DNA of 44,321 nucleotides from Apostichopus californicus (GCA_020650975.1 JAIPMN010141612.1:1-44321); one strand, 5' to 3'. Numbered from the stretch's first letter, positions 10,511-20,879 are shown. Numbers and translations are program-made. The notes: generated by a model not told the origin, from the letters alone.

Positions 10511-11538
10511 TTAGGCATTGAATAAAATGTGAAATTTACTGTGGAGATTGATGTGTGATTAATGTTAAGAAATGGACATGTTTAAAATCATTGCATTTAT
10601 ACTGCATTGCATTATAACACAAATGGTAATGTATACTGCAAGTCATACTGTGTGGAAAGAAGAACCATTTTACACAGTGGGCTTTTAATACCAGCTTGAT
10701 TGTGTGTGACAGTGTAGAATACTCCCATGTAAACAAAGCTGTCCTTATGATGCATATGTAGGATTTCTTGTTCATTGTGTTGTACCATTGATGCTCATTC
10801 AATCAAGACAAGTCTGACTATAGAATCAGTGAAAAACTGGTTAGTCATTCAGAGCATACAATGGGTATAAATCCTGAGAACTTACTAACTGTGGGTCACC
10901 CATTCACCAAAGGTTCCTTTATTCATGGAAGTAGATGAGTAAGGTGGTTTATTATACAGCAGTATAAAGACACTTTCCTGTTGATTCCCCAAGTTTGAGT
11001 ACTAACCACAAATAAATTACTTACTGTGGAGTCATTCATATTACAGTAGGAATCAAACACCTGATTACTTCTACTGTAAGATTTTAAGGTTCAATGAGCA
11101 GATATAAGGATCTGTTCACGTTAAAGCGCCCAATTTGGTTGTCAGAGGTAGCAAATTTTCAAATTACAGTAAAGAACTTTCTATTCTAAGTAAATAACAT
11201 AACTTATATCTGCAATTTATGAATCAGAATTGACCAGACCTAAAGCAGCATTTTGCGTTTGGTCGCCGTTTTCTACTTTTTTGACACGTCCATCAAGTTT
11301 TTTCATATCAATCTCAAAACAGCAAACTAAGATATTAGTCAAGTTTTTCCCTGCCAACAATGTTAATTGGCGAGTAATTAAGAATATTTGCAGATAATGA
11401 GAAAAGTGTCCACGACAAATTCCACATTTAAAATTAATCGCATACAGTTCCCCCAAACCCACTAGTTTGAATTCAACCAATCAGAGATGCAGGATTAGTT
11501 ATGAGCCATTGCTAAAAACATATTCAAGACTTTGCGTT
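10511..11538. other. Stretch without recognised genes
   Basis: Short unsupported frames on the minus strand (10536-10802 and 11217-11480) have no domain, start context or splice sites that I can defend. No repeats related to the rest of the window were noticed. Confidence 0.4.
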
Positions 11539-11578
11539 GGTACAACCAGGGAGTTGTTATGGAACTCCCTGGTACAAC
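11539..11578. mobile_element. Micro-palindromic insertion 1 with exact 8-bp TSD
   Basis: The 8-bp word GGTACAAC occurs at 11539-11546 and again at 11571-11578. Between them is a 24-bp palindrome that starts CAGGGAGTTGTTATG and ends AACTCCCT. The same left half (AGGGAGTTGTTATG) and a related right half occur in the insertion at 12145-12186. Two related palindromes, each with its own exact 8-bp duplication, are best explained as transposed units that are little more than two fused TIRs. The CAGGG end and 8-bp duplication point to the hAT superfamily. Confidence 0.75.
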
Positions 11579-12144
11579 TGCCATATAGACTGTTCACAAA
11601 TCAAGCATGGTGTTATATTACGTATTGGTCAATGACGTTCGTAGTGTTTAAATATTCATATTATGGGCGAGGTTTATTGGGATCCCAACGGAAAGTATCT
11701 TGGAGAAAAACAAAGTTGAAAGTTGCACATTTTTCGACTTTTATGCCACCATTTGAAGTAAGATTTAAATAGATAAGCTAGTTATGTATGTCGTTATGGC
11801 ATAGTGGAGCCAGTGAGGTTGAGAAAAAATCATAGAAAAGGACCCAAAATGCTGATTTAAAGGGTTTACACAATGAATCCGAAAGAAGCATCACTTGATG
11901 GTACATAAATGCTGTGTGCAAATCATCCCTATGGCAACAAGACTCCATCACATCTAGAGCTTGTGCAAGTGCCTATAGACTAAAAACTCGACTCCCAGTA
12001 GTGTAATCAATGTAGACAGATACTGATCTACATGATACAGTACTATACACACAGTATGTACAAAATACACACACTGATTTACAGTACTGTATGTAGCCGA
12101 TTACACTGTTCAGTTCATCGCTAGCTAGCTTGCCGAGTCGTAAC

Positions 12145-12186
12145 GCTCTTACAGGGAGTTGTTATGTAACAACTCCCTGCTCTTAC
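12145..12186. mobile_element. Micro-palindromic insertion 2 with exact 8-bp TSD
   Basis: The word GCTCTTAC flanks exactly (12145-12152 and 12179-12186) a 26-bp palindrome beginning AGGGAGTTGTTATG and ending TAACAACTCCCT. The arms pair almost end to end with essentially no internal sequence. It shares its left half with the insertion at 11547-11570 but sits in a different target word, so the two are independent insertions of one family. Confidence 0.8.
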
Positions 12187-13462
12187 ATACACAGCCGTAA
12201 TTAACTTCATTATTATACTTATACACAAATATCTTGGTCTACTAGCATATAGGGCCGGGGCATAGTCTACTCGAAATACACATCAAAATTGTTTCTAGCT
12301 CTACAAAGCAACGTAGGAGAAGGAATTGAAACAAAACGGCAAATCTCTCTGGTAGATTCTTTCGAAAACTGGAAAATGCTGAAGGAGGTCGGTGGTAAAA
12401 ATCCCACAGTCGAAGTAGCATAGGCCTAGGTAAGTCAAATAACTTTCATTACCGATTCAACTACGGTAAGGCTGTTGATGGCCTAGCTAGCTACAAGCAC
12501 TGTGGGCTAGGCCTGTAATGTTAGTTAGGCCTTACAAGTTACATTCAGGTAATCTTAGTTAGTGTCAGGACACATGGTAAAAGTATCTGTAATACCATGA
12601 CTATAGCCAAAGGGCTTGGCCTGAATATCTGATATGTGCCTAGTCTAGTTGTATAGTCTAGACAATCATGAATTGCAGCAGAGTAGGATAGGAAAAAAGT
12701 ACTACTAGGCTACTCCTTACCAACCTAATTTTGTGCAGCTATAGGGAATCAATTTAACTGTTACTGCGCAAATTTTTTATCTAAAGCTTTCAAATGACTT
12801 GCGTGTCTATAACTTCTTACCTGCAAAAATTTCTTCCAAAATGATATCTGTGTTCAAAAAGAGCTATTTTATTAGTGCAGCTAACATCACTGTTAGCCTT
12901 ACATTCCAACAAATGGCAAAGAGACCTTATTTCGTTCATGGTATTTTGCATCCTCCAAAAATCCACAAGAACATTAATAAATTGATGTCAGCCTACTCAT
13001 TATACGAACATTTGATAGGCCTTCCCAATATCACAGATCTATGACAGACAGCATATTGCAGATCAAATAACTAAGTAACAATCTTTATTTTCTGTTGATT
13101 TTTGCTTACTTTGAAGAAAAGGTAATGCCTGGCCCACATGCTTTATAGAGGCATAAAGAAAGTGGATAATTTTCAAGCGTTTCCAAAGAATATTTACTAC
13201 ATCAGGAGTCCTCATTTTGAAGGAAAACGATGCAGGTACTGTACATGTGATTAAAGATATATGCATTCCTCGCTAGGAGCAAACATTTAGGTGCAAATTT
13301 AGGAAACATTGTCTAGTAGTCTGTAGGATACTAAGGACAGGCCTAACTAGTATTACTAACCTGACTTCTTTTTTATTTCCTTCTGATTGATGTATAATTG
13401 ACTCATGAAAATTCAGAAATTATGATTGATATATATTTGACACATTGCTTGCTGAAAATGCA
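12187..13462. other. Stretch with one possible 5' exon
   Basis: The sequence up to GGCCTAG at 12428 is followed by a perfect donor, GTAAGTC (from 12429). It could be an untranslated first exon of the plus-strand gene ending at 20844, but no TSS or continuous coding frame supports this beyond the donor. The remaining sequence has only short frames, such as 12799-13044, with no recognisable features. Confidence 0.3.
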
Positions 13463-13693
13463 GGAAGTATGACCAAACTAAATGCAGCACTACTACTCAA
13501 CCTTAGATTGAAGCACCTACTGTACAAAACTAATGGAAAAATAGATGGCATTTTCTTGCCTTCTCCTACTCCCCAGGCAACTAACACTCTAAAATCAGGA
13601 AAAAGAAGTCCCAACAAAACAATGTTCCAAAAAATAGAAATTTTGGTGGTTAACTCCCAGCATATGATTCTGCCCTATAAGTGTAGCTTTTGA
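13463..13693 (+). CDS. Possible exon, unknown product
   Basis: An acceptor-like TTGCTGAAAATGCAG precedes GAAGT and then an ATG at 13470. The frame runs 74 codons to a TGA at 13691-13693 and reads MTKLNAALLLNLRLKHLLYK at its start, with a Ser/Pro/Lys-rich middle. It has no domain I recognise. A good donor (CAA followed by GTAAGTTT near 13711) lies just past the stop but in the wrong phase for this frame. It could be an early exon of the gene ending at 20844 or a chance frame. Confidence 0.25.
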   Translation, partial: GSMTKLNAALLLNLRLKHLLYKTNGKIDGIFLPSPTPQATNTLKSGKRSPNKTMFQKIEILVVNSQHMILPYKCSF

Positions 13694-14192
13694 AATAATT
13701 AGTAAGCAACAAGTAAGTTTTTAGCAGAATTTTTGCAATTTTTTAAGCAAACTTAAAAAGCGTTCATAATGGTGAAGAATAAGTATCTGATTGCAAATGG
13801 TTAGGTTAATATATTACTATGGACATTATAGAATAATTGAACATACTGTACATGTGCATGAATTTAGGACAGTTGACGATACTATAACTACTGTAACTTG
13901 GTTGAAAGGCCAACTGAACTAATTTCCTGTTTGTCCTATGCATGCATTGCAAGGTAGGTATAGGCTGTACTGCAACCACATTCATTTCCAATTTTCCTTC
14001 ATAGATCTAGTTGTTTTGCTTCACTTGGTATGAAGCTAGGCTAAGCTTCATTCTAAGGTCAGTGAAACCCAACATAGAAAGTCACATTCTGTTTTGGTAA
14101 TTTATTTAGTCTGCGCTATATAGCCTATGGTATGCAACATTGTTGGTGCCATGTGTTCGTCAGCATTTACTTTTTGTTTTTGTTTTCAGTAG
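13694..14192. other. Stretch without recognised genes
   Basis: AT-rich; ends in the polypyrimidine tract before the candidate exon at 14193. A minus frame at 13806-13991 has no support. Confidence 0.4.
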
Positions 14193-14345
14193 ATCTATGC
14201 TTCAAAGATGCAACTTCTCATAAAATCTATCAATGCTATGCATAATTTCCAATGGAAAAAATTATACTTGGCCAATTTGAATCCACCAAGTTCTGTACTA
14301 TTCACTGTTTACTGTTTACCGAGGCATGCACTGTTACAACAAGAG
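14193..14345 (+). CDS. Possible internal exon, unknown product
   Basis: A strong polypyrimidine tract (TTTTTGTTTTTGTTTTCAG) leads to an acceptor at 14187-14192, and the donor GAG|GTGAAG follows at 14346. Between them are 51 codons without a stop in phase 0, including MHNFQWKKLYLANLNPPSS and LPRHALLQQE. The composition is protein-like (Trp, Pro-Pro, Arg-His). The same frame is closed by TAG soon after the donor, as expected when an intron follows. No family is recognised. Its end phase (0) does not match the start phase (1) of the exon at 19376, so at least one more exon would be needed if they belong together. Confidence 0.35.
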
Positions 14346-15606
14346 GTGAAGGAGGATTAGATTTGGTCTATTTGCGTGGAATACCCTTCTGTCATTCTTG
14401 TAATCTTTGTTAGTAATACATAGTGTATTCAAATCCAGCTTTTGCCCTTCATCTCGACTTCACCTTATACAACATCTGCGCTGAGAGCATTGTCAGGAAG
14501 TCATCCTACATATAAACTAATAGGGGCACTCTTTTCCCTTCTCCCTCCCCACCCCCACCCTTGCTGGCTTTGCCACTGCAAAGATGTGATACAACATATG
14601 TCTGATTCCTGAATTGTTTATTCCATATGGTACATTAAGGTAAAATGAAAAATTCCCATAATTTATGAGAGAGAAGTTCTTCCAGATAGTACATGATTTA
14701 ATACGTAGCATACACCTCCATTATTTTGCGTGTATTCAGATGTGGTCGAGACGAGCTCGCATCTATATCTAGATCAGTGATTCATAGTCTATGAAAGTAT
14801 GCCGCATATTGCCAAGTCAAGATCAAGATAAAAATAATTAATGTATACATTATATTGTGATTTTTTTTCTTTCTTATTTATTTTTGTTTCAAATTTTTGC
14901 TATAAATTAATTATATTTATAATTTTCAGTGATATGAAACTCTCAAATTGGGAGGCCTAAGATAATTTTCTCCATTTTGATAATCACATTTTGTTCGAGT
15001 TTCAAGTTGACCTTTGACTTCAACACCATATTCAATTTCGAAACCGCAAAGCAACGCCAGCTCACTGTTTGCACAGCGTAAGCATTGTTTGGCATAGTTT
15101 TATACGATCACTCTGACACAAATAAATTGATTTACAAAATAATTTTTGTAAATTTCTAAGCAACTTTCAACTGTAACTCACCCGAGAAGGTCTATGAACC
15201 CCCACCATCGGCCTACCTGTTATTCCTTAAACTTGGAGGTAAAACCGTTCACTAATGTTAATTGTTAGGCCACTAGAAATGCGTATTATGGTTATTTTAA
15301 CACTACGCAGTACGTGTAACCGTTGGCTGTCGTTTTTCAATACACAAGTGCAATTACAGTGAGTAGCCTAGGCTTCTACTGGGTACTCGGCGCATTCCCG
15401 ACACTAAACTGTATTCTAAACACCAATTAACATTGTATTATGTGTGTATTGGGCTAGATTGAACAGTGGCACATAATCTTCTAATTTATTTCCAAACAAA
15501 TGCTGGGACTAAGTCTCAATAGTTAATGTGAAGTCTACACTCATTTGGTAAAGATTTCCTGTAATTTCCCATGTCAATCTAAATTGGTAGGCTATGTGAT
15601 ATTGAA
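14346..15606. other. Stretch without recognised genes
   Basis: AT-rich sequence with many short stops; one C-rich patch (CTTCTCCCTCCCCACCCCCA, about 14538-14557). No element ends were recognised until the TIR at 15610. Confidence 0.4.
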
Positions 15607-15609
15607 TAA

Positions 15610-15650
15610 GGGAAGGCTCGCAAATTTAACCGGCGATGATCGAAGGCCCA
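15610..15650 (+). repeat. Left 41-bp terminal inverted repeat
   Basis: Exact inverted match to 18795-18835. The outer end is GGGAAGG and the inner end is GAAGGCCCA. Confidence 0.95.
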
Positions 15651-15707
15651 ACCGTTGCTATCCAGTGTAATGAGCACAGCAACCAGCTGGTAATGAGTCA
15701 TGCTTGA

Positions 15708-15950
15708 ACGCATACATTTCCTGTCTTCCATGAGTCAGTGGACAGTTGTATGCACTTGACTATGAGACCACAAATTAAGCCTCTAATACACAAAAGAAGA
15801 CCAGACAATGAACTGGCTGCTTTGGTCCAGGATGTTCACAAAAGGGTTATAGAATTTTCTCTGCAGGTTGGAGAATTGTTTATCAATGAAGCTACTACAT
15901 ATACAGTACCGCCCAGATTAAATCGGCCGTGGCATTGTGACAAAATATGA
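15708..15950 (+). CDS. Open frame inside the 3.2-kb element, unknown product
   Basis: An 80-codon frame is open from 15708 to a TGA at 15948-15950, starting about 60 bp inside the left TIR. It contains RPQIKPLIHKRRPDNELAAL, then VHKRVIEFSLQ and TTYTVPPRLNRPWH. The basic cluster followed by a heptad-friendly helix and a Pro/Arg/Trp end looks coding. There are Met codons at 15750 and 15762, but no obvious start context. A GT at the CAG|GTTGGA step could be a weak donor. I do not recognise it. It may be a relic of an accessory protein of the transposon or a captured host exon. Confidence 0.35.
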   Translation, partial: THTFPVFHESVDSCMHLTMRPQIKPLIHKRRPDNELAALVQDVHKRVIEFSLQVGELFINEATTYTVPPRLNRPWHCDKI

Positions 15951-18314
15951 GGAGTCTATCGTAACATCGTTTCCATTACGCTTATAGCAAATACCTAACG
16001 TAATATCGGGCCTCGCATCGTGGTCGTAACATAGTGATGGTGTGTTTATCATTTCACTGGCACTTTATACTATCGTAATGTTATTATTATTATCATACAG
16101 CGTGAATTACGTTGCAGAGCGATCGATCGTTTCATCGTGATTTGAAAGAATTGGGGGAAGGCTTCTTTCCGCAGTAAATGAAAACATCAATACAACGCTA
16201 TGTGCGACAGATTCATTGCAAATTCTGATCAAAAAGTTTGGTGTGTCACCAAATTAAGTGTCAATCGACATGTTTCATAACAGCAAAACTAGTACGATAG
16301 GACTAATGAACATACTGTCCTCGTCCAAACTCCTTCATACAAACTCCTTCTTTAAAAACACAGCGATCGCAAAATATTCTCTATTCGAACAAAAATTCCG
16401 TTCTGAACTTCTTGTATGCATGAATATCCGCCTAGGCTTTAATTGCACTAGCAAATCGTCCCAAAATGCTAGGATATGGTTAATATGCATTGTAACGCTG
16501 AATAGGCCTAGCTTTTTCACCGTCCGGGATGCATGGGCTGGCATACGTTAGTATGTTATATTAACATTCTTTGAACATTGTGTTCATGATCGAATTTTGC
16601 AAGATTTTCGAGAAATTTGTTTGCTTGGAGAATGCTTTTCCGCATCATATGATATGCTCAAATTGACAATTTCTTTTGCATAGCATCAGTAATCGATGGG
16701 ATCATGATGGCAACCCGTATTGACGTGCACATTAAAAATTATACAAAATAGGTCATAACTTTTGTTAAAAGCTTTTTTTTAAGGTAGCAAACTTATTTCC
16801 TGAAAATACTCTACGGCCAAGTTGATCACGAACCTCGTAGAATTTTCAAACCGTAATCAGTCCAGACATGTATGGTTTCACCAAATCCTCCATTACACGC
16901 AACAAAAGTATATTTTTTGAATATTTATGTGGTAATACTTGAAATTTTCATTTTGTTCAATCATGTGTTTAAGCATCATGTAACGTAGTTAAATACACAT
17001 TCGCCCAAAATGCAATGATAAGGTTTAGACCCAGAACTTCTTAATACATTGAGATTCCAATTACTAGTCAAAAATATTTTCTGAAGAAAAACCTTAAGAT
17101 GCTTTTCACAAATATTGATGCTTAGATAAGTGTTTCCTCACAATCAACGAGCCACCCCGAAATTCGCTCCGCTTACGTAAAACTTCTATATATATAACAC
17201 GTGGAAAAACACAAGTTTTTACACACATAATTCCCGTTGACATTGGTCACGGAACATAAGTAGGTCATCGAAATTCGAACTTGCCCAAGTTCATTGCACC
17301 ATGGGAACGACACAACACATTGAACATGATGGTACATTTTCCCGCCATCTGGACGCCGAGTGTACATTTTGGTGTAATATGCAAATTATGAATGGTACTG
17401 TGCTGTGCGGTTAAAACTTAACCTATTGCAACACATACAAATTTTGGGAAGCTGGGGTAGAAGTAACTTTTGTATCAAATGTAAAGTAGGCCTACTGTAT
17501 GGTACTATAATTTATAAAAGACGGTTTTCCTCAGGTGGTAAGGAAAAGGGGTGTTTCGGTGAACTGAACTCAATCTCTTTGTATAGTATTTGGATACTTA
17601 AAATGACCATGTACATGCAGTTTCTATTTCTCTTTAGTAAGCTCTACTTAGCATTTTTATCCTTTGTGGATCTTTATTGGAATAAATACGAATGTATTGT
17701 TTGACAGCAGTATTTTACGGTAAGCATATTTTAAATTGTTGACTGAGCTTCAAAATCCATTTTCAAAAAAGTCGGTTTTCATGAAGGTTTTATAAAATCG
17801 ACATATAGCTAGGGTAGGAAAATATTAATTTAACCACATTAACGAAAGTTGTTCTATTATCCAAATAAAATACATGTTTCTCGTACTAAGATCTGAAAAA
17901 AAAAACGGGCTGCAATTTTTCTTCTTTTCTTGCTCTAATACTAGTTTGGAATATGTGGCAACCTTTACAAAATAATATTTTAGGATAGTTAGATTTCTTG
18001 TAATCCGAATAGACTCGGGAATCAGGAAAAGGGAGGCCGCTTGCGCGGACGAGAAACATGTTTTGTTTTTAACCGGCCCTGCTTCAAAGTTGTTGGGTGG
18101 ATTTTTTTTCCTTTTCCATTGAATATACAAATTTATTCCTTCATATTTTTTAGTAACTTAGCAAGCAAAATTGGAATGGAAAACATTCTTCTCTTTGATA
18201 AGTTTCGTAATTTATCATGTGCATGTTTCGCTCTTGATAAAATGGTAATCAAATAATTTGCGTAAATGGGACATAAGAAAAAGACAACACACACATGTGA
18301 GGATATCAATCAAT

Positions 18315-18809
18315 TCAGCTCTTTATCAAACAATTATGAAGTAACAAAATTCTGTTCTGCACTTTGCTGTTGATGTACAAGTCGGTTGCCGAAACTTCGA
18401 GGCTGTCCTGTAAAAAAGTCTTACAGAATCTATTAAGAATTAATACACATAATGTGGTATACTTGTTTTCTTCTTTATGAATCAAATCATCTAAGAGAAA
18501 AGAGAGATGGATCAGTGAATGAAAATACTTTGTACAGGAAAAGAAGTCTGAAAGTATTTTGAAACATTCGATACGAAAATACTTTACGAAGATTTCAACT
18601 CGTTCTTGAAATAAATCTCCTTCTACTGTGGTCAGAGTGCCATTGTTACGTAAAAACCACAGACAAGGAAAAGCCAAGTACCGCTTTTGTTTACAAACAA
18701 TAGCAGCGCTTCTGTGTTGGGAGTTACCTTGGGTGTGTGCACTCAAGCGTGAGCGATATGCAGGCTGCATAATGAGCAGTGGTGTGCTGCTGGCTGGGCC
18801 TTCGATCAT
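18315..18809 (-). CDS. 164-codon open frame at right end of the 3.2-kb element
   Basis: This is the longest uninterrupted frame in the window. Its ATG lies within the right TIR and it runs inward to a stop at 18315. The N-terminal part is Ser/Ala/Arg-rich. The rest is rich in Phe, Leu, Ile and Cys, with pieces such as SDFFSCTKYFHSLIHLSFLL. No domain, zinc-binding pattern or DDE-type triad is recognised. It could be a transposon-encoded protein, but AT-rich DNA throws up hydrophobic minus-strand frames of this length by chance now and then. Confidence 0.3.
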   Translation of the reverse strand: MIEGPASSTPLLIMQPAYRSRLSAHTQGNSQHRSAAIVCKQKRYLAFPCLWFLRNNGTLTTVEGDLFQERVEIFVKYFRIECFKILSDFFSCTKYFHSLIHLSFLLDDLIHKEENKYTTLCVLILNRFCKTFLQDSLEVSATDLYINSKVQNRILLLHNCLIKS

Positions 18810-18835
18810 CGCCGGTTAAATTTGCGAGCCTTCCC
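18795..18835 (-). repeat. Right 41-bp terminal inverted repeat
   Basis: Exact inverted match to 15610-15650, followed directly by the TAA duplication. Confidence 0.95.
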
Positions 18836-18905
18836 TAAGCAAGGCTAGACCTTCAAAATTACAGTTACAGTATGCTGAACAAATTATGTTGGCTAGTCAC
18901 CGGTG

Positions 18906-18976
18906 TAATATACTTTAGTACTACTTAACTAGTAAGACTATTAGTCTTACTAGTTAAGTAGTACTAAAGTATATTA
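18906..18976. repeat. Perfect 71-nt palindrome
   Basis: Two 35-bp arms (18906-18940 and 18942-18976) are exact reverse complements around a single T at 18941. The left arm starts TAATATACTTTAGTACTACT and the centre reads AAGACTATTAGTCTT. Complementarity stops on both sides (G at 18905 against A at 18977). With a one-base loop it can form a very stable hairpin or cruciform. No target duplication is seen. Confidence 0.95.
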
Positions 18977-19375
18977 AAATCAAAACGACCGAAAGACAAA
19001 CTTAGTGTGACAAAGTACTGATTCTTCTATAGCCTAGGTCTAAACAGGCTTGTAAAGTGAGCAAGCAAAATAACAACTAAAACGATTAGGCCTATAAATA
19101 AATTGGCTCAGTGCATTTGTGTTTCTACAATTTTATATTTTATATCATAAAAGCAAACAAAGATTCAGCCTATGTTTTATTATCTCTGTAGTCTGGGCAT
19201 TTGATTCTGGTTGCAATGAAAATGAAACTCTGGTTCAAATGTTCAGCTTTATACAGTCTGCTTCAAACTTTGGGATTGTTTTTTGAGACTATTGTGGGAG
19301 CAACTTTGTGGTGACAACTTTATTTCATTTTCATCAAAAGATGAATACTTCTGCTTTTTTGTTTCCTTTTTCCAG

Positions 19376-19409
19376 GAAGATTTGAAAAAGGCAAATATCC
19401 AGGTCAAGG
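19376..19409 (+). CDS. Internal 34-nt exon of plus-strand gene
   Basis: A strong acceptor (CTTTTTTGTTTCCTTTTTCCAG) ends at 19375 and the donor GG|GTGAGG follows 19409. In phase 1-to-2 the exon reads RFEKGKYPGQG after an initial split codon. Its last two bases complete a codon with the first base of the exon at 20733, keeping the frame open to the stop. The short Gly/Lys/Tyr segment and the phase match support a real micro-exon. Earlier exons must lie upstream; candidates at 13463 and 14193 do not join it directly in phase. A hAT MITE sits in the following intron. Confidence 0.5.
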
Positions 19410-19488
19410 GTGAGGTTTTCTTGTGATGTACGACACCAGTGTGGAGGCAACAACAGAAGAGGAGAACAGTGTTATATATGGCTCAAAG

Positions 19489-19868
19489 CAGTGGCGGAGC
19501 TAGGGGTATTGGTCAGGAGGGGCGAGAATGGTCTGTAGGGGCGCTTTCGACACTATCTAAGCAGAGCGTCACCACAGGTTGGCGCATAGCGTACATAAAT
19601 TTTTTGAGTAAAGATACTCCCTAGATCGCCGGAAATGACCCTTTCTGAGCCTGGCTAATTTGCAGATAGACGAAGAATAAATAGGTGTCATCGCCAAATT
19701 ACACCAACAAAATGTGACAAATGTCAATAGGTAGTTGAGAGCGCAATAAAAAAGTCAATAATCGCGAATAAGTAAAAAGTGGTAAAGAGCTGAAAAGGGC
19801 GCCAGCAGTCCATTTGAGTCCGTCGGGGGGGCATCCGCCCCCCTGACTGTATGGACGCTCCGCCACTG
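19489..19868 (+). mobile_element. hAT MITE, copy 2
   Basis: 380-bp element with inverted termini CAGTGGCGGAGC and GCTCCGCCACTG. TSDs are GCTCAAAG (19481-19488) and GCTTAAAG (19869-19876), matching at seven of eight bases, which marks the hAT superfamily. It has strong inverted G/C blocks near the right end (GTCGGGGGGGCATCCGCCCC). It has no transposase. It lies in the intron between the exons at 19376 and 20733. Copies 1 and 3 are at 3014-3372 and 32693-33278. Confidence 0.9.
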
Positions 19869-20732
19869 GCTTAAAGACATTATGTGTAAGCTGATATATT
19901 TATCAGTAGGATTATGCATTCCAGTATCATGAGTTAACAACTGATATCATTTTGGTAGGTTCTTAATTGCCTTTGAGTTCTGACAGGAAGTTTACAATCA
20001 AACTACCATAGTGGTGTAGTTTTTCCAACCAAAAATTGAGTGAACCCAGTCCAATGTTTACAAACAAAAGCTAGCTTGCCCTTTTACCAAGGGCAACAGC
20101 TCAAATGCATGCAAAACTGAAGAGCCATTCTTTGTTTTGGTATATACATAATTGGCTTAATCTCGGCTAATTATAGAACCATCTTTAGGTGGTTGAAGTA
20201 CTTTCTGATTATGATGGAATGCATAACCTCACTTGAAATTTCAAGTTTGTACAATTATGTTCATTGCTGTGGGTAAGCATACTACCTATATGTTGTTATA
20301 GGTTCATGATCAGTAGATGTCTAACTCTAAAATGCTTGTAAATGCTATAACTCCAAAAAAGAAAGTTCATGCTTTAAGTCATGGTGTATATTTTGCCCTT
20401 GGAGGGTTTCGGAACTTTGTGATTGTCATAATTCAAGAATCCATTGTTGCTTCAACTTCAAAGTATATCTTTCAATAAGGTGAGAAGGTTGTTCCTTTGG
20501 ATTTGAGACAAAAGAATGTACTTGGTTAGACTGATTGCTAGTCCAGTTAGGTTGGATACCAACAGAGATACATATCTTGAGACAGTCTAAACCCTAGGAA
20601 AGTTTGAACTTAAATTCCCATGAAAGCACTCATCTAGCAATGCAAGAGGGCTTTTTAAGTTTTAGGATTACACTGTTACTGTAAATCATGATAAGTCAAT
20701 TCTTAAGTGTTCATTCAATTTGTTTCTTGCAG

Positions 20733-20844
20733 CACAATTCATGGAATGTTTGAAAGAAAGCTGCAATTTACTGAGGAAGCTGCAAGGTTCAGCAAATACA
20801 TATCCGAGAAGCTGACATCAATCATAAAACAAAGAAGGCCTTAA
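20733..20844 (+). CDS. 3'-terminal coding exon of plus-strand gene, unknown product
   Basis: The acceptor TTTGTTTCTTGCAG ends at 20732. The frame, entered in phase 2, contains IHGMFERKLQFTEEAA, then SKYISEKLTSIIKQRRP and a TAA at 20842-20844. It is compositionally typical of a charged helical C-terminus and joins in phase to the exon at 19376-19409, so a two-exon C-terminal end of about 48 residues is supported. An ATTAAA polyadenylation-type signal follows at 20889-20894. I do not recognise the protein. A domain search of the joined end against echinoderm proteomes would settle identity. Confidence 0.6.
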
Positions 20845-20879
20845 AACATTATTAACATATTATTTGTTTTCAATGGTTA

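Larger units (their letters stand above)
15610..18835. mobile_element. 3.2-kb DNA transposon with perfect 41-bp TIRs
   Basis: Positions 15610-15650 (starting GGGAAGGCTCGCAAATTTAA) and 18795-18835 (ending TTTGCGAGCCTTCCC) are exact reverse complements over 41 bp. The trinucleotide TAA flanks both ends as a direct repeat (15607-15609 and 18836-18838), the 3-bp TWA duplication typical of PIF/Harbinger-type elements. The GGG start agrees with that group. Weaker inverted similarity continues inside the ends (TGCTTGAACGCATACA on the left against CGCTTGAGTGCACACA on the right). No transposase with recognisable catalytic motifs was found, so this copy looks non-autonomous. Identical 41-bp ends suggest fairly recent activity. 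It lies in what may be an intron of the gene ending at 20844. Confidence 0.85.

Noticed and set aside
19755-19940. Minus frames shared between MITE copies (19755 and 33163), ending FLLIRDY
   Set aside because: The similarity is explained by the shared MITE DNA. There is no start or domain to suggest a protein.
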